A stretch of 64,000 nt of DNA from an uncultured Marinobacter sp. (GCF_947488835.1 NZ_CANLBK010000004.1:310001-374000); one strand, 5' to 3'; shown: positions 36,329 to 46,116, counted from the first letter of the stretch. The notes: generated by a model not told the origin, from the letters alone. Numbers and translations are program-made.

Positions 36329-37192
36329 GTGAGTAAAAAAGCCGGCCATCAGGCCAGGAAACGGTTTGGCCAGAACTTCCTTCACGATCCGGGGGTTATT
36401 GAACGCATTGTCCGCGCCATTCACCCAAAGCCGGACGATGCCATAGTTGAAATAGGCCCCGGCCTTGGTGCTATCACCGAGGAGATTCTGGCGGTTAACC
36501 CCAAACTCCAGGTTGTGGAACTGGATCGCGACCTGATCCCTGTGCTGCGCACCAAGTTTTTCAACTACCCTGAGTTTCGCATCCACGAAGCGGACGCTCT
36601 GAAGTTTGATTTCAGCCAGCTTGTAGATGAGAAGCCACTGCGCATTATTGGCAATCTGCCCTACAACATCTCAACACCGCTGATTTTCCATCTGCTGGCC
36701 CAGTCGGGCGTGGTGCAGGATATGCACTTCATGTTGCAGAAAGAAGTGGTACAACGGATGGGCGCTGTACCCGGGGATAACAACTATGGCCGGCTGGGTA
36801 TCATGACCCAGTATTTCTGCAGGGTTCAGCCGCTGTTTGAAGTGGGCCCCGGAGCTTTCCGGCCTGCGCCGAAAGTGGATTCTGCCATAGTGCGGCTGGT
36901 TCCCTATAAGGAGCTGCCGCATCCGGCCAAGGATCTCGTCACATTGCAGGCGGTTGTACGAACCGCATTTAATGCTCGCCGGAAAACCTTGCGTAAGGCC
37001 TTGGCTGGCATGGTAACGGTAGAGCAGTTGCAGGCTCTGGGGATCAATGACGGCCTTAGGCCCGAAAATCTCAGCCTGGCGGATTATGTGAGCATTGCGG
37101 ACTTACTGGTCACTGAAAAAGGCATTGATCCACCGGGTGTCCAGGCCGGTGAAAATGATGCAGGAGACTTAAGCGGAGATAGCCATGACTGA
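36329..37192 (+). CDS. rsmA: 16S rRNA dimethyladenosine transferase RsmA (KsgA)
   Basis: A 287-residue methyltransferase that dimethylates the two adjacent adenosines near the 3' end of 16S rRNA. Motifs: [11 protein letters not shown] at the start, [16 protein letters not shown] (SAM motif I), [12 protein letters not shown] (motif II), [18 protein letters not shown] (NLPY catalytic motif IV), [11 protein letters not shown] and [12 protein letters not shown]. Start is GTG directly after the pdxA stop. Its 3' end overlaps apaH by 8 bases; the usual intervening apaG gene is absent. Confidence 0.96.
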   Translation: MSKKAGHQARKRFGQNFLHDPGVIERIVRAIHPKPDDAIVEIGPGLGAITEEILAVNPKLQVVELDRDLIPVLRTKFFNYPEFRIHEADALKFDFSQLVDEKPLRIIGNLPYNISTPLIFHLLAQSGVVQDMHFMLQKEVVQRMGAVPGDNNYGRLGIMTQYFCRVQPLFEVGPGAFRPAPKVDSAIVRLVPYKELPHPAKDLVTLQAVVRTAFNARRKTLRKALAGMVTVEQLQALGINDGLRPENLSLADYVSIADLLVTEKGIDPPGVQAGENDAGDLSGDSHD

Positions 37193-37985
37193 TTACGCCA
37201 TAGGCGATATTCAGGGCTGTTATGACCGTTTCCAGGATGTTCTGGCCAAGGTGGACTTTTCGCCTTCCCGTGATCGCCTCTGGGTGGCGGGTGATCTGAT
37301 TAATCGTGGCCCTTCCTCCCTTAAAACCCTGCGTTACATCGAGAGTCTGGGCGATTCTGCAGTGGTGGTTCTGGGTAATCACGACCTGCACCTTTTAGCA
37401 GTAGCGTTTGGCGGTCACGAGCCAAGGCGCAAGGATACGCTCAAGGGAATACTGAAGGCACCCGATCGCGATAAGCTCTTGGGCTGGCTGCGACAGCAGC
37501 ACCTGTGTGTGCATGACCCTGAACGTAACCTCATTATGGCCCATGCGGGAGTGCCCCACATCTGGAGCGTTCAGCAAGCCTTGGCCAGCGCCCGGGAAGT
37601 GGAAGACGTGATTCGCGGGGAACAGGCCGGGGAATACTTTGCACTGATGTACGGAAACCAGCCGGAAGGCTGGAATGAAGACCTCACAGGCATGGATCGC
37701 TGGCGGGTGATCACCAATTATTTCACCCGAATGCGTTTTATTGCCCAGGATGGCAGGCTTGAGCTCACCGCTAAAGAGTCTGTTGGCAGCGCGCCTGAGG
37801 GCTATGCCCCCTGGTTTGAATTTCCCCGCACGGATGACTTGCGCGTGATTTTCGGCCACTGGGCTGCGATTGAAGGTGAAACAGGCAAAGACCGCTTTAT
37901 AGGCCTGGATACTGGCTGCGTTTGGGGCGGAGCGCTCACCATGATGAACCTGGATACTGGAGAGAAAATCCACTGTGATTGCTGA
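37185..37985 (+). CDS. apaH: Symmetrical bis(5'-nucleosyl)-tetraphosphatase ApaH
   Basis: A 266-residue metallophosphatase that splits Ap4A, and in enteric bacteria removes Np4 RNA caps. Motifs: [13 protein letters not shown] (DxxG/Q variant of the metal site), [42 protein letters not shown], and VIFGHWAA, all characteristic. ATG 37185 has GGAG 7 bases upstream and overlaps the rsmA end by 8 bases. The C-terminus ends GEKIHCDC. Confidence 0.95.
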   Translation: MTDYAIGDIQGCYDRFQDVLAKVDFSPSRDRLWVAGDLINRGPSSLKTLRYIESLGDSAVVVLGNHDLHLLAVAFGGHEPRRKDTLKGILKAPDRDKLLGWLRQQHLCVHDPERNLIMAHAGVPHIWSVQQALASAREVEDVIRGEQAGEYFALMYGNQPEGWNEDLTGMDRWRVITNYFTRMRFIAQDGRLELTAKESVGSAPEGYAPWFEFPRTDDLRVIFGHWAAIEGETGKDRFIGLDTGCVWGGALTMMNLDTGEKIHCDC

Positions 37986-38403
37986 ATCGGCAAAGTCACA
38001 TACCTCTGGCCTTATGCGTCTGCCTATTATGATCGGAGCCTTCTTTGCGCTCACGGCTGTGATGGCCGGGGCGTTTGGTGCGCATGGCCTGCGTAACCTG
38101 GTGAGCGAGCGCAGCCTGGATGTTTTCCAGACGGCGGTTACCTACCAGATGTATCACGCCATCGCGTTGGTGCTGGTTGCTTTGCTGACAGGCTTTGGGC
38201 TTTCACGGCGGTTGCTCGGACTGGCCGCAGGCTTTTTTGTGGTGGGCATTCTGTTGTTCAGTGGCAGCTTGTATACACTGGTGCTGACCGATTTACGCTG
38301 GGTTGGCCCGGTTACGCCCATGGGCGGTGTCTGTTTTATGATCGGCTGGATATTGTTGCTGACCGCTGGCGTGGGCCAGCAAACGAATCAAAAGAGAGGT
38401 TAG
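37975..38403 (+). CDS. DUF423 family membrane protein
   Basis: A 142-residue protein with four membrane segments (about 20-38, 55-75, 81-99 and 112-130). The motif FFALTAVMAGAFGAHGL near the N-terminus and TAVTYQMYHAIAL are typical of DUF423 (YgdD-like) proteins, whose function is unknown. Start at GTG 37975 overlaps the apaH stop by 11 bases and has GGAG about 10 bases before it; an ATG at 38014 would start right at the first helix but lacks a ribosome site. thiS follows 7 bases later, so the two may be cotranscribed. Confidence 0.82.
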   Translation: MIAESAKSHTSGLMRLPIMIGAFFALTAVMAGAFGAHGLRNLVSERSLDVFQTAVTYQMYHAIALVLVALLTGFGLSRRLLGLAAGFFVVGILLFSGSLYTLVLTDLRWVGPVTPMGGVCFMIGWILLLTAGVGQQTNQKRG

Positions 38404-38410
38404 GAGCGTT

Positions 38411-38611
38411 ATGCAGGTTCAGGTAAATGGCGAAGCCAAGGTGCTCACAAAAGGTGCCACCGTTTCATCATTGTTAGAAGAAATGGCACTAACAGGCAAA
38501 CGGCTGGCAGTGGAAGTAAATGAGGACATAGTGCCTCGCAGCCAGCACGTCGAGTATACCCTTAACGACGGAGATCGCGTTGAGGTGGTACACGCCATCG
38601 GGGGCGGCTAA
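38411..38611 (+). CDS. thiS: Sulfur carrier protein ThiS
   Basis: A 66-residue ubiquitin-like protein that carries sulfur as a C-terminal thiocarboxylate for thiazole synthesis in thiamine production. It opens MQVQVNGEAKVL, contains LAVEVNEDIVPRSQ and DRVEVVHAIGG, and ends in three glycines; the terminal Gly-Gly is essential. AGGAG lies 5 bases before the ATG. thiG begins 84 bases downstream. No TPP riboswitch is visible ahead of the pair. Confidence 0.95.
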   Translation: MQVQVNGEAKVLTKGATVSSLLEEMALTGKRLAVEVNEDIVPRSQHVEYTLNDGDRVEVVHAIGGG

Positions 38612-38695
38612 TCCCCATCTGGCTGGGCTGGAGCCTGGCTGTGATATGCATTTTCAAAAGCTTACATCCTTACGTTTTACCAACCCGGAAACACT

Positions 38696-39505
38696 ATGAC
38701 CAACACACCAGAAATCCTGCTGCCCGAAGATAAACCGCTTGAAATTGCTGGTCGCATTTACCAGTCGCGATTGCTGGTTGGCACCGGGAAATACCGTGAT
38801 CTGGCAGAAACAGGCCGTGCTATTGAAGCGAGTGGTGCTGAAATTGTAACCGTGGCGGTTCGCCGTACGAACCTGGGCCAGAATCCGGATGAGCCCAATC
38901 TTCTGGATGTGATTTCCCCGGACCGCTACACCATCCTGCCCAACACGGCCGGTTGTTATACCGCCAAAGACGCAGTGCGCACTTGCAAACTGGCACGGGA
39001 ACTTCTCGACGGTCGCGATCTGGTCAAACTGGAAGTGCTGGGTGAGCACAAAACCCTGTACCCGAACATGCCGGAAACCCTCGCGGCCGCGGAAGAGCTG
39101 ATTAAAGACGGCTTCAAAGTGATGGTTTACTGCTCCGACGACCCATTGCTGGCCACGATTCTTGAGGAAATGGGTTGTATCGCCATCATGCCTCTGGGCG
39201 CACCTATTGGCTCCGGGTTGGGCATTCAGAACCGTTACAACATCCGGTTGATTGTCGAAAATGCCAAGGTTCCGGTGTTAGTAGATGCGGGTGTAGGTAC
39301 AGCATCTGACGCTACTATTGCCATGGAGGTGGGTTGTGACGGTGTTCTGATGAACACTGCCATTGCTCAAGCCAGAAACCCGATCAAAATGGCCAGTGCC
39401 ATGCGATTGGCGATTGAAGCTGGCCGTGAAGCTTATCTGGCAGGCCGGATGCCCAAAAAGCTCTACGCAAGTGCATCCTCGCCCCTTGATGGCACTTTCT
39501 TTTAA
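38696..39505 (+). CDS. thiG: Thiazole synthase ThiG
   Basis: A 269-residue TIM-barrel enzyme that combines deoxyxylulose 5-phosphate, dehydroglycine and ThiS-thiocarboxylate into the thiamine thiazole. Motifs: [56 protein letters not shown] with the Schiff-base Lys, [14 protein letters not shown] and [26 protein letters not shown]. It is adjacent to thiS; thiO/thiH and thiE are not in the window. Confidence 0.96.
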   Translation: MTNTPEILLPEDKPLEIAGRIYQSRLLVGTGKYRDLAETGRAIEASGAEIVTVAVRRTNLGQNPDEPNLLDVISPDRYTILPNTAGCYTAKDAVRTCKLARELLDGRDLVKLEVLGEHKTLYPNMPETLAAAEELIKDGFKVMVYCSDDPLLATILEEMGCIAIMPLGAPIGSGLGIQNRYNIRLIVENAKVPVLVDAGVGTASDATIAMEVGCDGVLMNTAIAQARNPIKMASAMRLAIEAGREAYLAGRMPKKLYASASSPLDGTFF

Positions 39506-39533
39506 TTTCGATTCTGATTAAGAGCGCTGCAGT

Positions 39534-40130
39534 ATGGCCATAAACGATCAGAAGCCCAGTCGCCGGGAGGCAATCCTCCACGCCCTGTTGGAGCTCCTGG
39601 AAAAGGACCCCGGAGCCAGAATTACCACGTCTGTTCTCGCTAAATCCGTTGGTGTCACTGAGGCGGCGTTGTACCGCCATTTTCCCAGTAAGCGGAAGAT
39701 GTTTGAAGCGCTTCTGGAGTTTGCGGAAGATGCGGTGTTTTCCCGCTGTCAGGTAATCCTGCAGGAGCAGGACGATGTGCGCGTGCGATTGCAGCAGTTG
39801 GCGCATCTGGTTTTGGTGTTTGCCGAGCGTAATCCGGGTTTGTGTTGTGTTCTCACTGGCGATGCGCTGGTCGGCGAAAACGAGGCATTGCGCAAGCGTG
39901 CGTCCCAGTTTTTTGAACGCCTGGAAACCCAGGTGCGGCAAACCCTGAAAGAAGGCGAGATCCGTCAGGGCTTGCGGCCACGCACCAGTGCAACTCGGGG
40001 TGCGGATTTTGTTCTGGTGTTCATGGAAGGCCGCATTCAGCGATTTGTACGCTCATCGTTCTCCCGATTGCCCACGGCTGATTTTGACGAAAGCTGGGAG
40101 TTGGTTGCTGAGGCTGTTTGGCCTAAGTAA
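39534..40130 (+). CDS. slmA: Nucleoid occlusion factor SlmA (TetR family)
   Basis: A 198-residue TetR-type DNA-binding protein that, bound to chromosomal sites, blocks FtsZ assembly over the nucleoid. The helix-turn-helix RITTSVLAKSVGVTEAALYRHFPSK (quoted in part: VGVTEAALYRHFPSK) and the SRREAILHALLELLEKD start match SlmA closely. The C-terminal domain contains FAERNPGLCCVLTGDAL and EGRIQRFVRS, also SlmA features. Length equals enteric SlmA (198). It starts 28 bases after thiG on the same strand. Confidence 0.9.
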   Translation: MAINDQKPSRREAILHALLELLEKDPGARITTSVLAKSVGVTEAALYRHFPSKRKMFEALLEFAEDAVFSRCQVILQEQDDVRVRLQQLAHLVLVFAERNPGLCCVLTGDALVGENEALRKRASQFFERLETQVRQTLKEGEIRQGLRPRTSATRGADFVLVFMEGRIQRFVRSSFSRLPTADFDESWELVAEAVWPK

Positions 40131-40133
40131 GCC

Positions 40134-40958
40134 TCATTCGTATCCAGAAGCAGAACGAAGAATCTGGCGTATGGGCTCCCAAATTGCAGGTGCCGAAATC
40201 AAAATATCGCGGCCCCAAAGGTCGGCAGGGTAACCGTCGGGTACTTCGCTGAAGTGGCCAGCTGTGGCGCCGGCTTCCAGTGCAATCAGGCGGGCGGCAG
40301 CGAAATCCCAAGGGCTGACGTTTTCGTAGTAGATATCCAGTCGACCGCAAGCTACCCAGCAGATATCCAGGGCAGCCGAACCGATTCGGCGCAGGTCGCG
40401 GCATTCATGGATCATTGCGTTCAGGCGGTTAACCAGCGGGGCCAGGTTGTCTTTGGTGTAAGGGAATCCGGTTGCAAAGAGTGAGTCTCTGGGAACCGTC
40501 GCACCGCTATTGTGAATAGGATTACCGTTGAGCGTGGCGCCGTCGCCGCGGGTTGCGCGGAAGGTTTCGCCGGGGAAGGGTGCATGTACCACGCCGGCTT
40601 GCACACGGCCGTTTTCTGCGTAGGCAATGGACACGGCAACCTGCGGATGGCCATAGGCGTAGTTTACGGTGCCATCAATCGGGTCAACAATCCAAAGCGG
40701 TGTTTCGAGGTTCTCGGCCTGGCTGAGGTCCGGAGTGTTTTCCTCAGACAGAATTCGATGATCCGGGAAGCGTTTCTGAATGGCGCTGGTGATGAACTCA
40801 TCGGCCATGATGTCGGCGTGGGTCACCAGCTCGGCCTGGTATTTGTATTCAGTACGGAGGGTGTTGTTGTCACGCTCCCGACGAATCAGCTCTCCGGCTT
40901 CAATAGCCAGATCTTCTGCGAAATCGGTAATGTCCCGCAGGGAAACAGAATCAGACAT
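40134..40958 (-). CDS. Inositol monophosphatase family protein
   Basis: A 274-residue Mg-dependent sugar-phosphate phosphatase. Metal sites: Glu in ILSEENTP and the WIVDPIDGTVNYAYGHPQVA motif (D-P-I-D-G-T), with the second motif WDFAAARLIALEAGA near the C-terminus. Homologues include SuhB/IMPase and 3',5'-bisphosphate nucleotidase CysQ; the AEN-type loop looks closer to IMPase/histidinol-phosphatase-like enzymes but I cannot separate them. It converges with slmA, stops 3 bases apart. Cytosolic. Confidence 0.88.
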   Translation of the reverse strand: MSDSVSLRDITDFAEDLAIEAGELIRRERDNNTLRTEYKYQAELVTHADIMADEFITSAIQKRFPDHRILSEENTPDLSQAENLETPLWIVDPIDGTVNYAYGHPQVAVSIAYAENGRVQAGVVHAPFPGETFRATRGDGATLNGNPIHNSGATVPRDSLFATGFPYTKDNLAPLVNRLNAMIHECRDLRRIGSAALDICWVACGRLDIYYENVSPWDFAAARLIALEAGATAGHFSEVPDGYPADLWGRDILISAPAIWEPIRQILRSASGYE

Positions 40959-41014
40959 GGCGCCCCCTTTAAAACTTCTCTGAAGAGTGAGGGCGCCAGT
41001 CTACCACGGCTTGA

Positions 41015-42310
41015 TCAGAGGCTGTTCAGCCAGGCTTCCATCTTGTCCATAGCCTTCACCAGGCGTGGACAGGCCTTATTGATGAAGTCATCCCCCAACT
41101 CTTGATCGGCCTGGTCCTCACCGGCCAACCGCAGGGCTCCAGCACCTTCAAAGTCGACGAACGCCAACCGCGCCCCTAAGTGATCTGGCGCGAACCCGAA
41201 GTCGCTGGCTGGCAGAATGGCCACACCGGTGCTCTCAAGCAGAGACTGGCAAAACGCCTGGCTGGTTTTGATGTCTTTTCTTGCAAGCTCGTCCCGGAAG
41301 TTGGAGAAATCCGGGAACACATAGAATGCACCTTCGGGCTTTTGCACAACGGCGCCCATGGCGCTCAGGCGGGCGTGCATATACTCACCCACTACTTTCA
41401 GCACACGACGGGACTGCTTGAGGTATTCATCAATGTCATCGCCTCCTTCAAACGCGGCAATCGCCGCATATTGAGTGGGCGCGCTAGTGGAGGTGTAGGT
41501 TTCACTGGCGATGATCGCCATGGCGTCCTGAAGAGCACGCAGTTCTTTCGGGAAAATAAAAGTGCCCAGTCTCCAGCCGCCAGCACCTGCCCACTTGCTC
41601 AGGCCAGTGCTGATAATGGTGCCTTCAGGGTAGTAGCGGGCGATGGATTTGTGCTTTCCTTCGAAGTGTACTTCGCCGTAGATCTCGTCCGAAAGCAGGA
41701 TGAGCCGGTATTTTCTGGCCACATTGGCAATGGCCAGCAACTGGTCGTCTGTGTAGGTACACCCGGTTGGGTTGGACGGGTAGTTGAGAATCAGAATACG
41801 CGGGCGCGAAGCGTCGTCCCGGCAAATGATGTCCAACTCTTCAGCGGTGAGCTGCCAGTTGTTTTCTGCATGGGTCGGTAGCCAGTGTACTGAACGGCCG
41901 ATGATGCGTGCCTGGGGTGCGTAGGAAACCCAGCTCGGGCGTGGGATGAGCAGGTCGCCGTAGTAGGCCAGTTGCAATATGAACAACAGCTCCTTGGAGC
42001 CTGGGCCGATCAAAACGTCTTCCCAGGTACACCGCATACGCTCACTGCGGTTGATATATCCGGCAATGGATTCACGCAGGCTTTTCAAACCCTTGACCGG
42101 CAAGTAGTCCTTTTCGTGGGCGTGCTCTTTCAGAGCATCCACCACGCGCTGGGGAACAGGGAAGGGTGATTGCCCCAGCCCAAGCTTGATGATGTCCTTG
42201 CCTTCGGATTTAAGCTGGTTGCTCAGCTCGTTGATCCGAAGTGTGGCGGAAGGCTGGATGCCTCGAACGTTCAGGTTAATCGCAAAGCGCTGGTCGTTAT
42301 GGATGTCCAT
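41015..42310 (-). CDS. Class I/II pyridoxal-phosphate aminotransferase
   Basis: A 431-residue fold-type I aminotransferase. Motifs: KLGLGQSPFPVP, NYPSNPTGCTYT (the N-P-T-G loop), ILLSDEIYGEVHFEG (PLP-pyridine Asp), STGLSKWAGAGGWRLG with the Schiff-base Lys in GLSKWAGAGGWR, and the C-terminal Arg in GARLAFVDFEG region. Likely amino donors include aspartate, alanine or aromatic residues; the substrate cannot be told. No signal peptide. It stands alone between the phosphatase and the PstS-OmpA gene. Confidence 0.9.
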   Translation of the reverse strand: MDIHNDQRFAINLNVRGIQPSATLRINELSNQLKSEGKDIIKLGLGQSPFPVPQRVVDALKEHAHEKDYLPVKGLKSLRESIAGYINRSERMRCTWEDVLIGPGSKELLFILQLAYYGDLLIPRPSWVSYAPQARIIGRSVHWLPTHAENNWQLTAEELDIICRDDASRPRILILNYPSNPTGCTYTDDQLLAIANVARKYRLILLSDEIYGEVHFEGKHKSIARYYPEGTIISTGLSKWAGAGGWRLGTFIFPKELRALQDAMAIIASETYTSTSAPTQYAAIAAFEGGDDIDEYLKQSRRVLKVVGEYMHARLSAMGAVVQKPEGAFYVFPDFSNFRDELARKDIKTSQAFCQSLLESTGVAILPASDFGFAPDHLGARLAFVDFEGAGALRLAGEDQADQELGDDFINKACPRLVKAMDKMEAWLNSL

Positions 42311-42410
42311 TGTCTCAGTCTGTTGGTTGGGAGTGGCCCCGACAGTATAGGAAACCCAAACATATCTGTGGGTGCTATAAGGATAGGTGATTGCCGAAGC
42401 ATAACGTCGC

Positions 42411-43751
42411 TTAGCGGTCGCGAACCCATACCTCTACCCGCCCGTTGCGCAGTTGGCCGCTTTTACCTCCAGAAGTGCCCACCGGCATGTAGTGCCCGTA
42501 GCCGGTGTAGCTAACATCACGAACGTTTAGGTTGTGCAGGGCTTTGCGCACTGAAAGGGCTCGTAATTCCGAGATCATCTGTGCTCTCAGCTCGTTGGTT
42601 TGTTGGTCGGCGAAGCCGATGAGCATCAGGTCGTCCGCGCTGCGGTTTTCCCTGCTGAGGAATTCAGCCACTCGCCTTAAATCTCTTTGCGCCTTATTGT
42701 CCAGTTTGGTACGTCCCTCCGAGAACCGGAAGTTGACGGTCAGCCGGCTGTAGTTGTGTGTCAGCAACTTGAAGGTGGCTGGGGTGCTGTCGTCCAAATC
42801 GGGTTTGATCGCGAGTGGGTTCTGGGAAACAAACCCCGACCTGGAGACGATAGTCTGGCCTTCGGCACTCAATGCGAAATCCACGAAGTCTTTCACTATG
42901 GCGGCTGTGTTATCACCAGATGTGTACATGAAAAGGCGTCTGGCCAGTGGGTAGTCTTCGCTGGCTACGGTCAGCCTGGAAGGCTTCAATGCGGGTGCCT
43001 CACCATCTGCGATTGCCAGCAGCTTGCTGCTGCGTACCGAAGCCAGCCCGGAGAATCCAATGCCGCCCGGGTCGACACTCACATCGTCAGAAAGCTGGTC
43101 GTTCGATTCGTAGCGTCTGGCCGATGCGTGGAGCGGGTATTGCTTGCCCAGAACCAGGCTCTTGAAGGTGTCCCAGGTTCCGGAGCGGTCATCCCGTGCG
43201 TACAGGGTAATGGGCAGATCGGCGCCGCCGACCTCAGACCAGTTGCTGATTTCACCCGAAAATACCTTGGCCAGAGTGTTGGTATCCAGCTGGTTAATCT
43301 GATTTGACGGGTGAACCAGCACCGCGAGGCCGTCAATGGCAATCACATGTTCGCTTTCAATGCTCTTCAGGTTAGCGTGCCCCGCCATTTGCTGCACTTC
43401 TGCTGGTTTGACAGGGCGTGATGAGGCCCACACATCTGCAGTTTGGGTTTGCAGCGCTTTGAATCCCGTACTGGAGCCATGGGCGGCAACCAGAATTCGA
43501 AGTGCGGAGCCATCCTGATTTCCGATCAGAAGTTTCTCGTTATCCGTCCCGTTGCTAAAGGAGCCTACAGGGCCTTGACCACGGCTTTTCAGGAAACCTT
43601 CAACAAGCATGGGGGCGAGTTCTGCGCCAATGGTATTGGAGCCATGAATCTCCATATCTTCGGCGTGGCTGGCAGGTGCATTGACAATAGAAAGCAGGTA
43701 GAGCACTCCCAGAAGGGTGCGCTGCAGATGGCGTCGGCGGATTTGAATCAT
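42411..43751 (-). CDS. PstS-like phosphate-binding domain fused to an OmpA C-terminal domain
   Basis: A 446-residue exported protein. Signal peptide ends near APASHAED. The first part (about 32-300) is a PstS/PBP-like domain: IHGSNTIGAELAPMLVEGFL, VWASSRPVKPAE, LAVLVHPSNQINQL, IVSRSGFVSQN. The last part (about 330-446) is an OmpA-type peptidoglycan-binding domain: FRFSEGRTKLDNKAQRDLRR, LMLIGFADQQTNE, SVRKALHNLNV and the final NGRVEVWV. The fusion would tether a ligand-binding domain to peptidoglycan. Phosphate or another oxyanion is likely; no transporter genes adjoin. Confidence 0.85.
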   Translation of the reverse strand: MIQIRRRHLQRTLLGVLYLLSIVNAPASHAEDMEIHGSNTIGAELAPMLVEGFLKSRGQGPVGSFSNGTDNEKLLIGNQDGSALRILVAAHGSSTGFKALQTQTADVWASSRPVKPAEVQQMAGHANLKSIESEHVIAIDGLAVLVHPSNQINQLDTNTLAKVFSGEISNWSEVGGADLPITLYARDDRSGTWDTFKSLVLGKQYPLHASARRYESNDQLSDDVSVDPGGIGFSGLASVRSSKLLAIADGEAPALKPSRLTVASEDYPLARRLFMYTSGDNTAAIVKDFVDFALSAEGQTIVSRSGFVSQNPLAIKPDLDDSTPATFKLLTHNYSRLTVNFRFSEGRTKLDNKAQRDLRRVAEFLSRENRSADDLMLIGFADQQTNELRAQMISELRALSVRKALHNLNVRDVSYTGYGHYMPVGTSGGKSGQLRNGRVEVWVRDR

Positions 43752-43867
43752 CGGAAAGCCTCATAGCAACAGATAGTTAGCGTTGCATGAAGAATGCTAC
43801 AAAACTATTACAGGAATGTTTCAGTGGGAGTGGGTGGTTGTAATAATAGGGGGGCAATTCAGGAGCG

Positions 43868-44182
43868 TCAGGAAAAGCGGTGAGGGTCCAGTTCCATTTG
43901 CAATATGCGCGGGCCAAGCATGATAATCCGTCCGCTATAGCGCTCTTCGCCCGTGGATGTGAAATCGAACATAAAGCGCCGCCAAACGCGGAGCTGGCCT
44001 TGGTCATCCCGTTTGAACCAGATGCCGCGCAGATAGATAGCATCGTCAAGCAGCATGACGTCCATGGTTTTGCAGTAGCGGTGAGCGGCTTGGAGCACCG
44101 AGTCCTTAATGGCCTTGGCTCGCCACCAGTACCAGATGGCAAAGCCAGCGGTAAAAAGCCAGAACAGTGTTCCTAGAGTCAT
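43868..44182 (-). CDS. DUF3301 family protein
   Basis: A 104-residue protein with a single N-terminal membrane helix (LGTLFWLFTAGFAIWYWWRA) followed by a small cytosolic domain with DDAIYLRGIWFKRDDQG and FMFDFTSTGEERYSG, the pattern of DUF3301 proteins. Function unknown. It is on its own, 117 bases from the PstS-OmpA start; the intervening gap holds nothing else. Confidence 0.8.
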   Translation of the reverse strand: MTLGTLFWLFTAGFAIWYWWRAKAIKDSVLQAAHRYCKTMDVMLLDDAIYLRGIWFKRDDQGQLRVWRRFMFDFTSTGEERYSGRIIMLGPRILQMELDPHRFS

Positions 44183-44373
44183 GATAACAGCACGATAGTG
44201 ACAGCTTTCCGAATTGTGTAACGGATTAGAGTTTAGCCTATCTTAATTGTGGCGGCATGGGGAATTACTATGGTTTTGATCGAACACGGGCCTGCAGCGG
44301 GCGGCGCCCCGCTGTACTGGTTGGTGCGCAGATGAGACCATTGTGGACTAGAAGTACCAGGAGCATGTGATTT

Positions 44374-46062
44374 ATGCCGATTGAGCAACCCCACGATTTT
44401 GAGGCTTTGGTGGCGCAGTATCCACGCGCAATCATGATTGCCACTAAAGAGCCCAGAATTACCTATGTAAACCACATGTTCCATACTATCACCGGCTATC
44501 AGTCTGACGAGGTGGTGGGGAAGACTCCTTCTGTTTTGAGTTCGGGGCTCCATACGCCTGAGTTCTACCGTGAGATGTGGCAGTCTCTGGCCAATGGTGA
44601 GCGCTGGGAAGGCTTGATCTGGAACCGGAAGAAAAACGGTGAAGACTACCCGCAGTGGCTCAGCATTTACGCCATGGAAGACAAAGGCCAGCAGGTTTAT
44701 GTCGGAATGTTTATGGATATGGGGGAGAGAGGCGGGGCAGATGAGCGCTTGGCGTCACTTGCTTATTATGATCCGCTTACGGAACTGCCCAACCGTTCGT
44801 TATTCAAGGAGTTTTTAAACGCTCGCGTCAGCCGGCGCTCGCGTGGTGATACCTGCTTCGCCGTTCTGTTTGTGAACCTGGATTTTTTCAAAGCGGTCAA
44901 TAGCCTGCATGGACATGAGCGTGGCGATGGGGTGTTAAAGCAGGCGGCAAGTTGTATTCAGAGCGTGGTGGGCAAGGATGACATAGTGGCCCGGCTTTCA
45001 GGTGACGAATTCGCCGTCATTGTGGAGCTTCAGGAATACGACATGTTGCATGAATTATGCGAGCGCTTGATCCAGGCATTCCGTGCACCTGTGATTGTTG
45101 GCGACCGCGAATGCTTCATTTCAGCATCTGCAGGGGCCGCGGTATATCCGGTACACGGGGAAATTGGTACAGAACTTCTGCAAAATGCAGATCGTGCCAT
45201 GCATATGGCCAAGCTGGCAGGGCGTTCCTGTTATCGCATATACAGCGAGGCAGACGATGAGAAGGGCCGTCGTGAGCATGAGCTCTCGGAAGCTCTGACA
45301 GTCTCTCTTAAAACCGCATCGGATGAGTTCCATGTTGTGTACCAGCCACAGTACGACCTCTGCTCAGGTCAGATTGTGGGCGTTGAGGCTTTGTTGCGCT
45401 GGCAACACCCTGAATTTGGAGCGGTGTCCCCTGGCGATTTTATTCCTCTGGCAGAACGCCGTGGCCAGATCCATGAGATCACCTATCAGTTGGTGCGAGG
45501 GATTATGGCGGATTTGCGCGAGGCACCCCCGCCCTTGCAGGGCCAGTATGGCCTTGCAATCAACATATCTGCCCGCCAGATCACGGATGCGCGGCTGGGT
45601 GTAGCGATTGGTCCATTGTTTGATCGTATTCGTGAGCTCGGTTGGCGCCCGGAAATAGAGATCACAGAGACCCACGTAATGAACCTCTCTGATCAAAGTC
45701 TGGAAATACTGAGAGCGTTTCAGGAGCAGGGCGTGGGGATAGCGATTGATGATTTTGGAACCGGTTACTCATCACTGGCTTATCTGCAAAACCTTCCAGT
45801 GCAAGTTCTGAAAATTGATCGCCAATTCATTAGCTGTCTTGGTGGTCAAGGTGGTGGCTCGCAGATTGTAACGGCGATCCTCGGAATAGCCGAGGCCCTG
45901 GGTCTTGAGGTTGTCGCAGAAGGCGTCGAAACTCAGGAACAGTATCAGGAGCTATGCGAGTTGAGGTGTCAGCGCGGGCAGGGCTTTTTAATGGCTCGGC
46001 CCCAGCGCTGGCAGCAACTACAAGGCATGATTTCTGATCCCTATCGTAATAGCACGGCTTGA
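44374..46062 (+). CDS. PAS-GGDEF-EAL cyclic-di-GMP signalling protein
   Basis: A 562-residue cytosolic regulator. PAS domain (about 10-125): ITYVNHMFHTITGYQSDEVVG and LIWNRKKNGEDYPQWLSI, flavin- or haem-type sensing possible but unproven. GGDEF domain (about 128-290): LAYYDPLTELPNRSLF and ARLSGDEFAVI, a Ser-Gly-Asp-Glu-Phe variant that can be active in some enzymes. EAL domain (about 305-555): GVEALLRWQHPE, NISARQI, DDFGTGYSSLAYLQ, KIDRQF and VVAEGVE, with all metal/catalytic residues apparently intact, so phosphodiesterase activity is likely. ATG has GGAG 10 bases before it. No membrane helix. Confidence 0.93.
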   Translation: MPIEQPHDFEALVAQYPRAIMIATKEPRITYVNHMFHTITGYQSDEVVGKTPSVLSSGLHTPEFYREMWQSLANGERWEGLIWNRKKNGEDYPQWLSIYAMEDKGQQVYVGMFMDMGERGGADERLASLAYYDPLTELPNRSLFKEFLNARVSRRSRGDTCFAVLFVNLDFFKAVNSLHGHERGDGVLKQAASCIQSVVGKDDIVARLSGDEFAVIVELQEYDMLHELCERLIQAFRAPVIVGDRECFISASAGAAVYPVHGEIGTELLQNADRAMHMAKLAGRSCYRIYSEADDEKGRREHELSEALTVSLKTASDEFHVVYQPQYDLCSGQIVGVEALLRWQHPEFGAVSPGDFIPLAERRGQIHEITYQLVRGIMADLREAPPPLQGQYGLAINISARQITDARLGVAIGPLFDRIRELGWRPEIEITETHVMNLSDQSLEILRAFQEQGVGIAIDDFGTGYSSLAYLQNLPVQVLKIDRQFISCLGGQGGGSQIVTAILGIAEALGLEVVAEGVETQEQYQELCELRCQRGQGFLMARPQRWQQLQGMISDPYRNSTA

Positions 46063-46116
46063 GTTGTAGCTGCCACCGTCGGCATTGCCGCTCCCTCGTG
46101 ATCAAATTGTGCTCAT

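Noticed and set aside
38300..38700. TPP riboswitch before thiS or thiG
   Set aside because: No conserved thi-box sequence was seen; the genes sit in a short-gap run behind apaH.
44240..44373. Small ORFs before the PAS-GGDEF-EAL gene
   Set aside because: 21- and 37-codon frames are present but lack conserved features, so coding cannot be supported.
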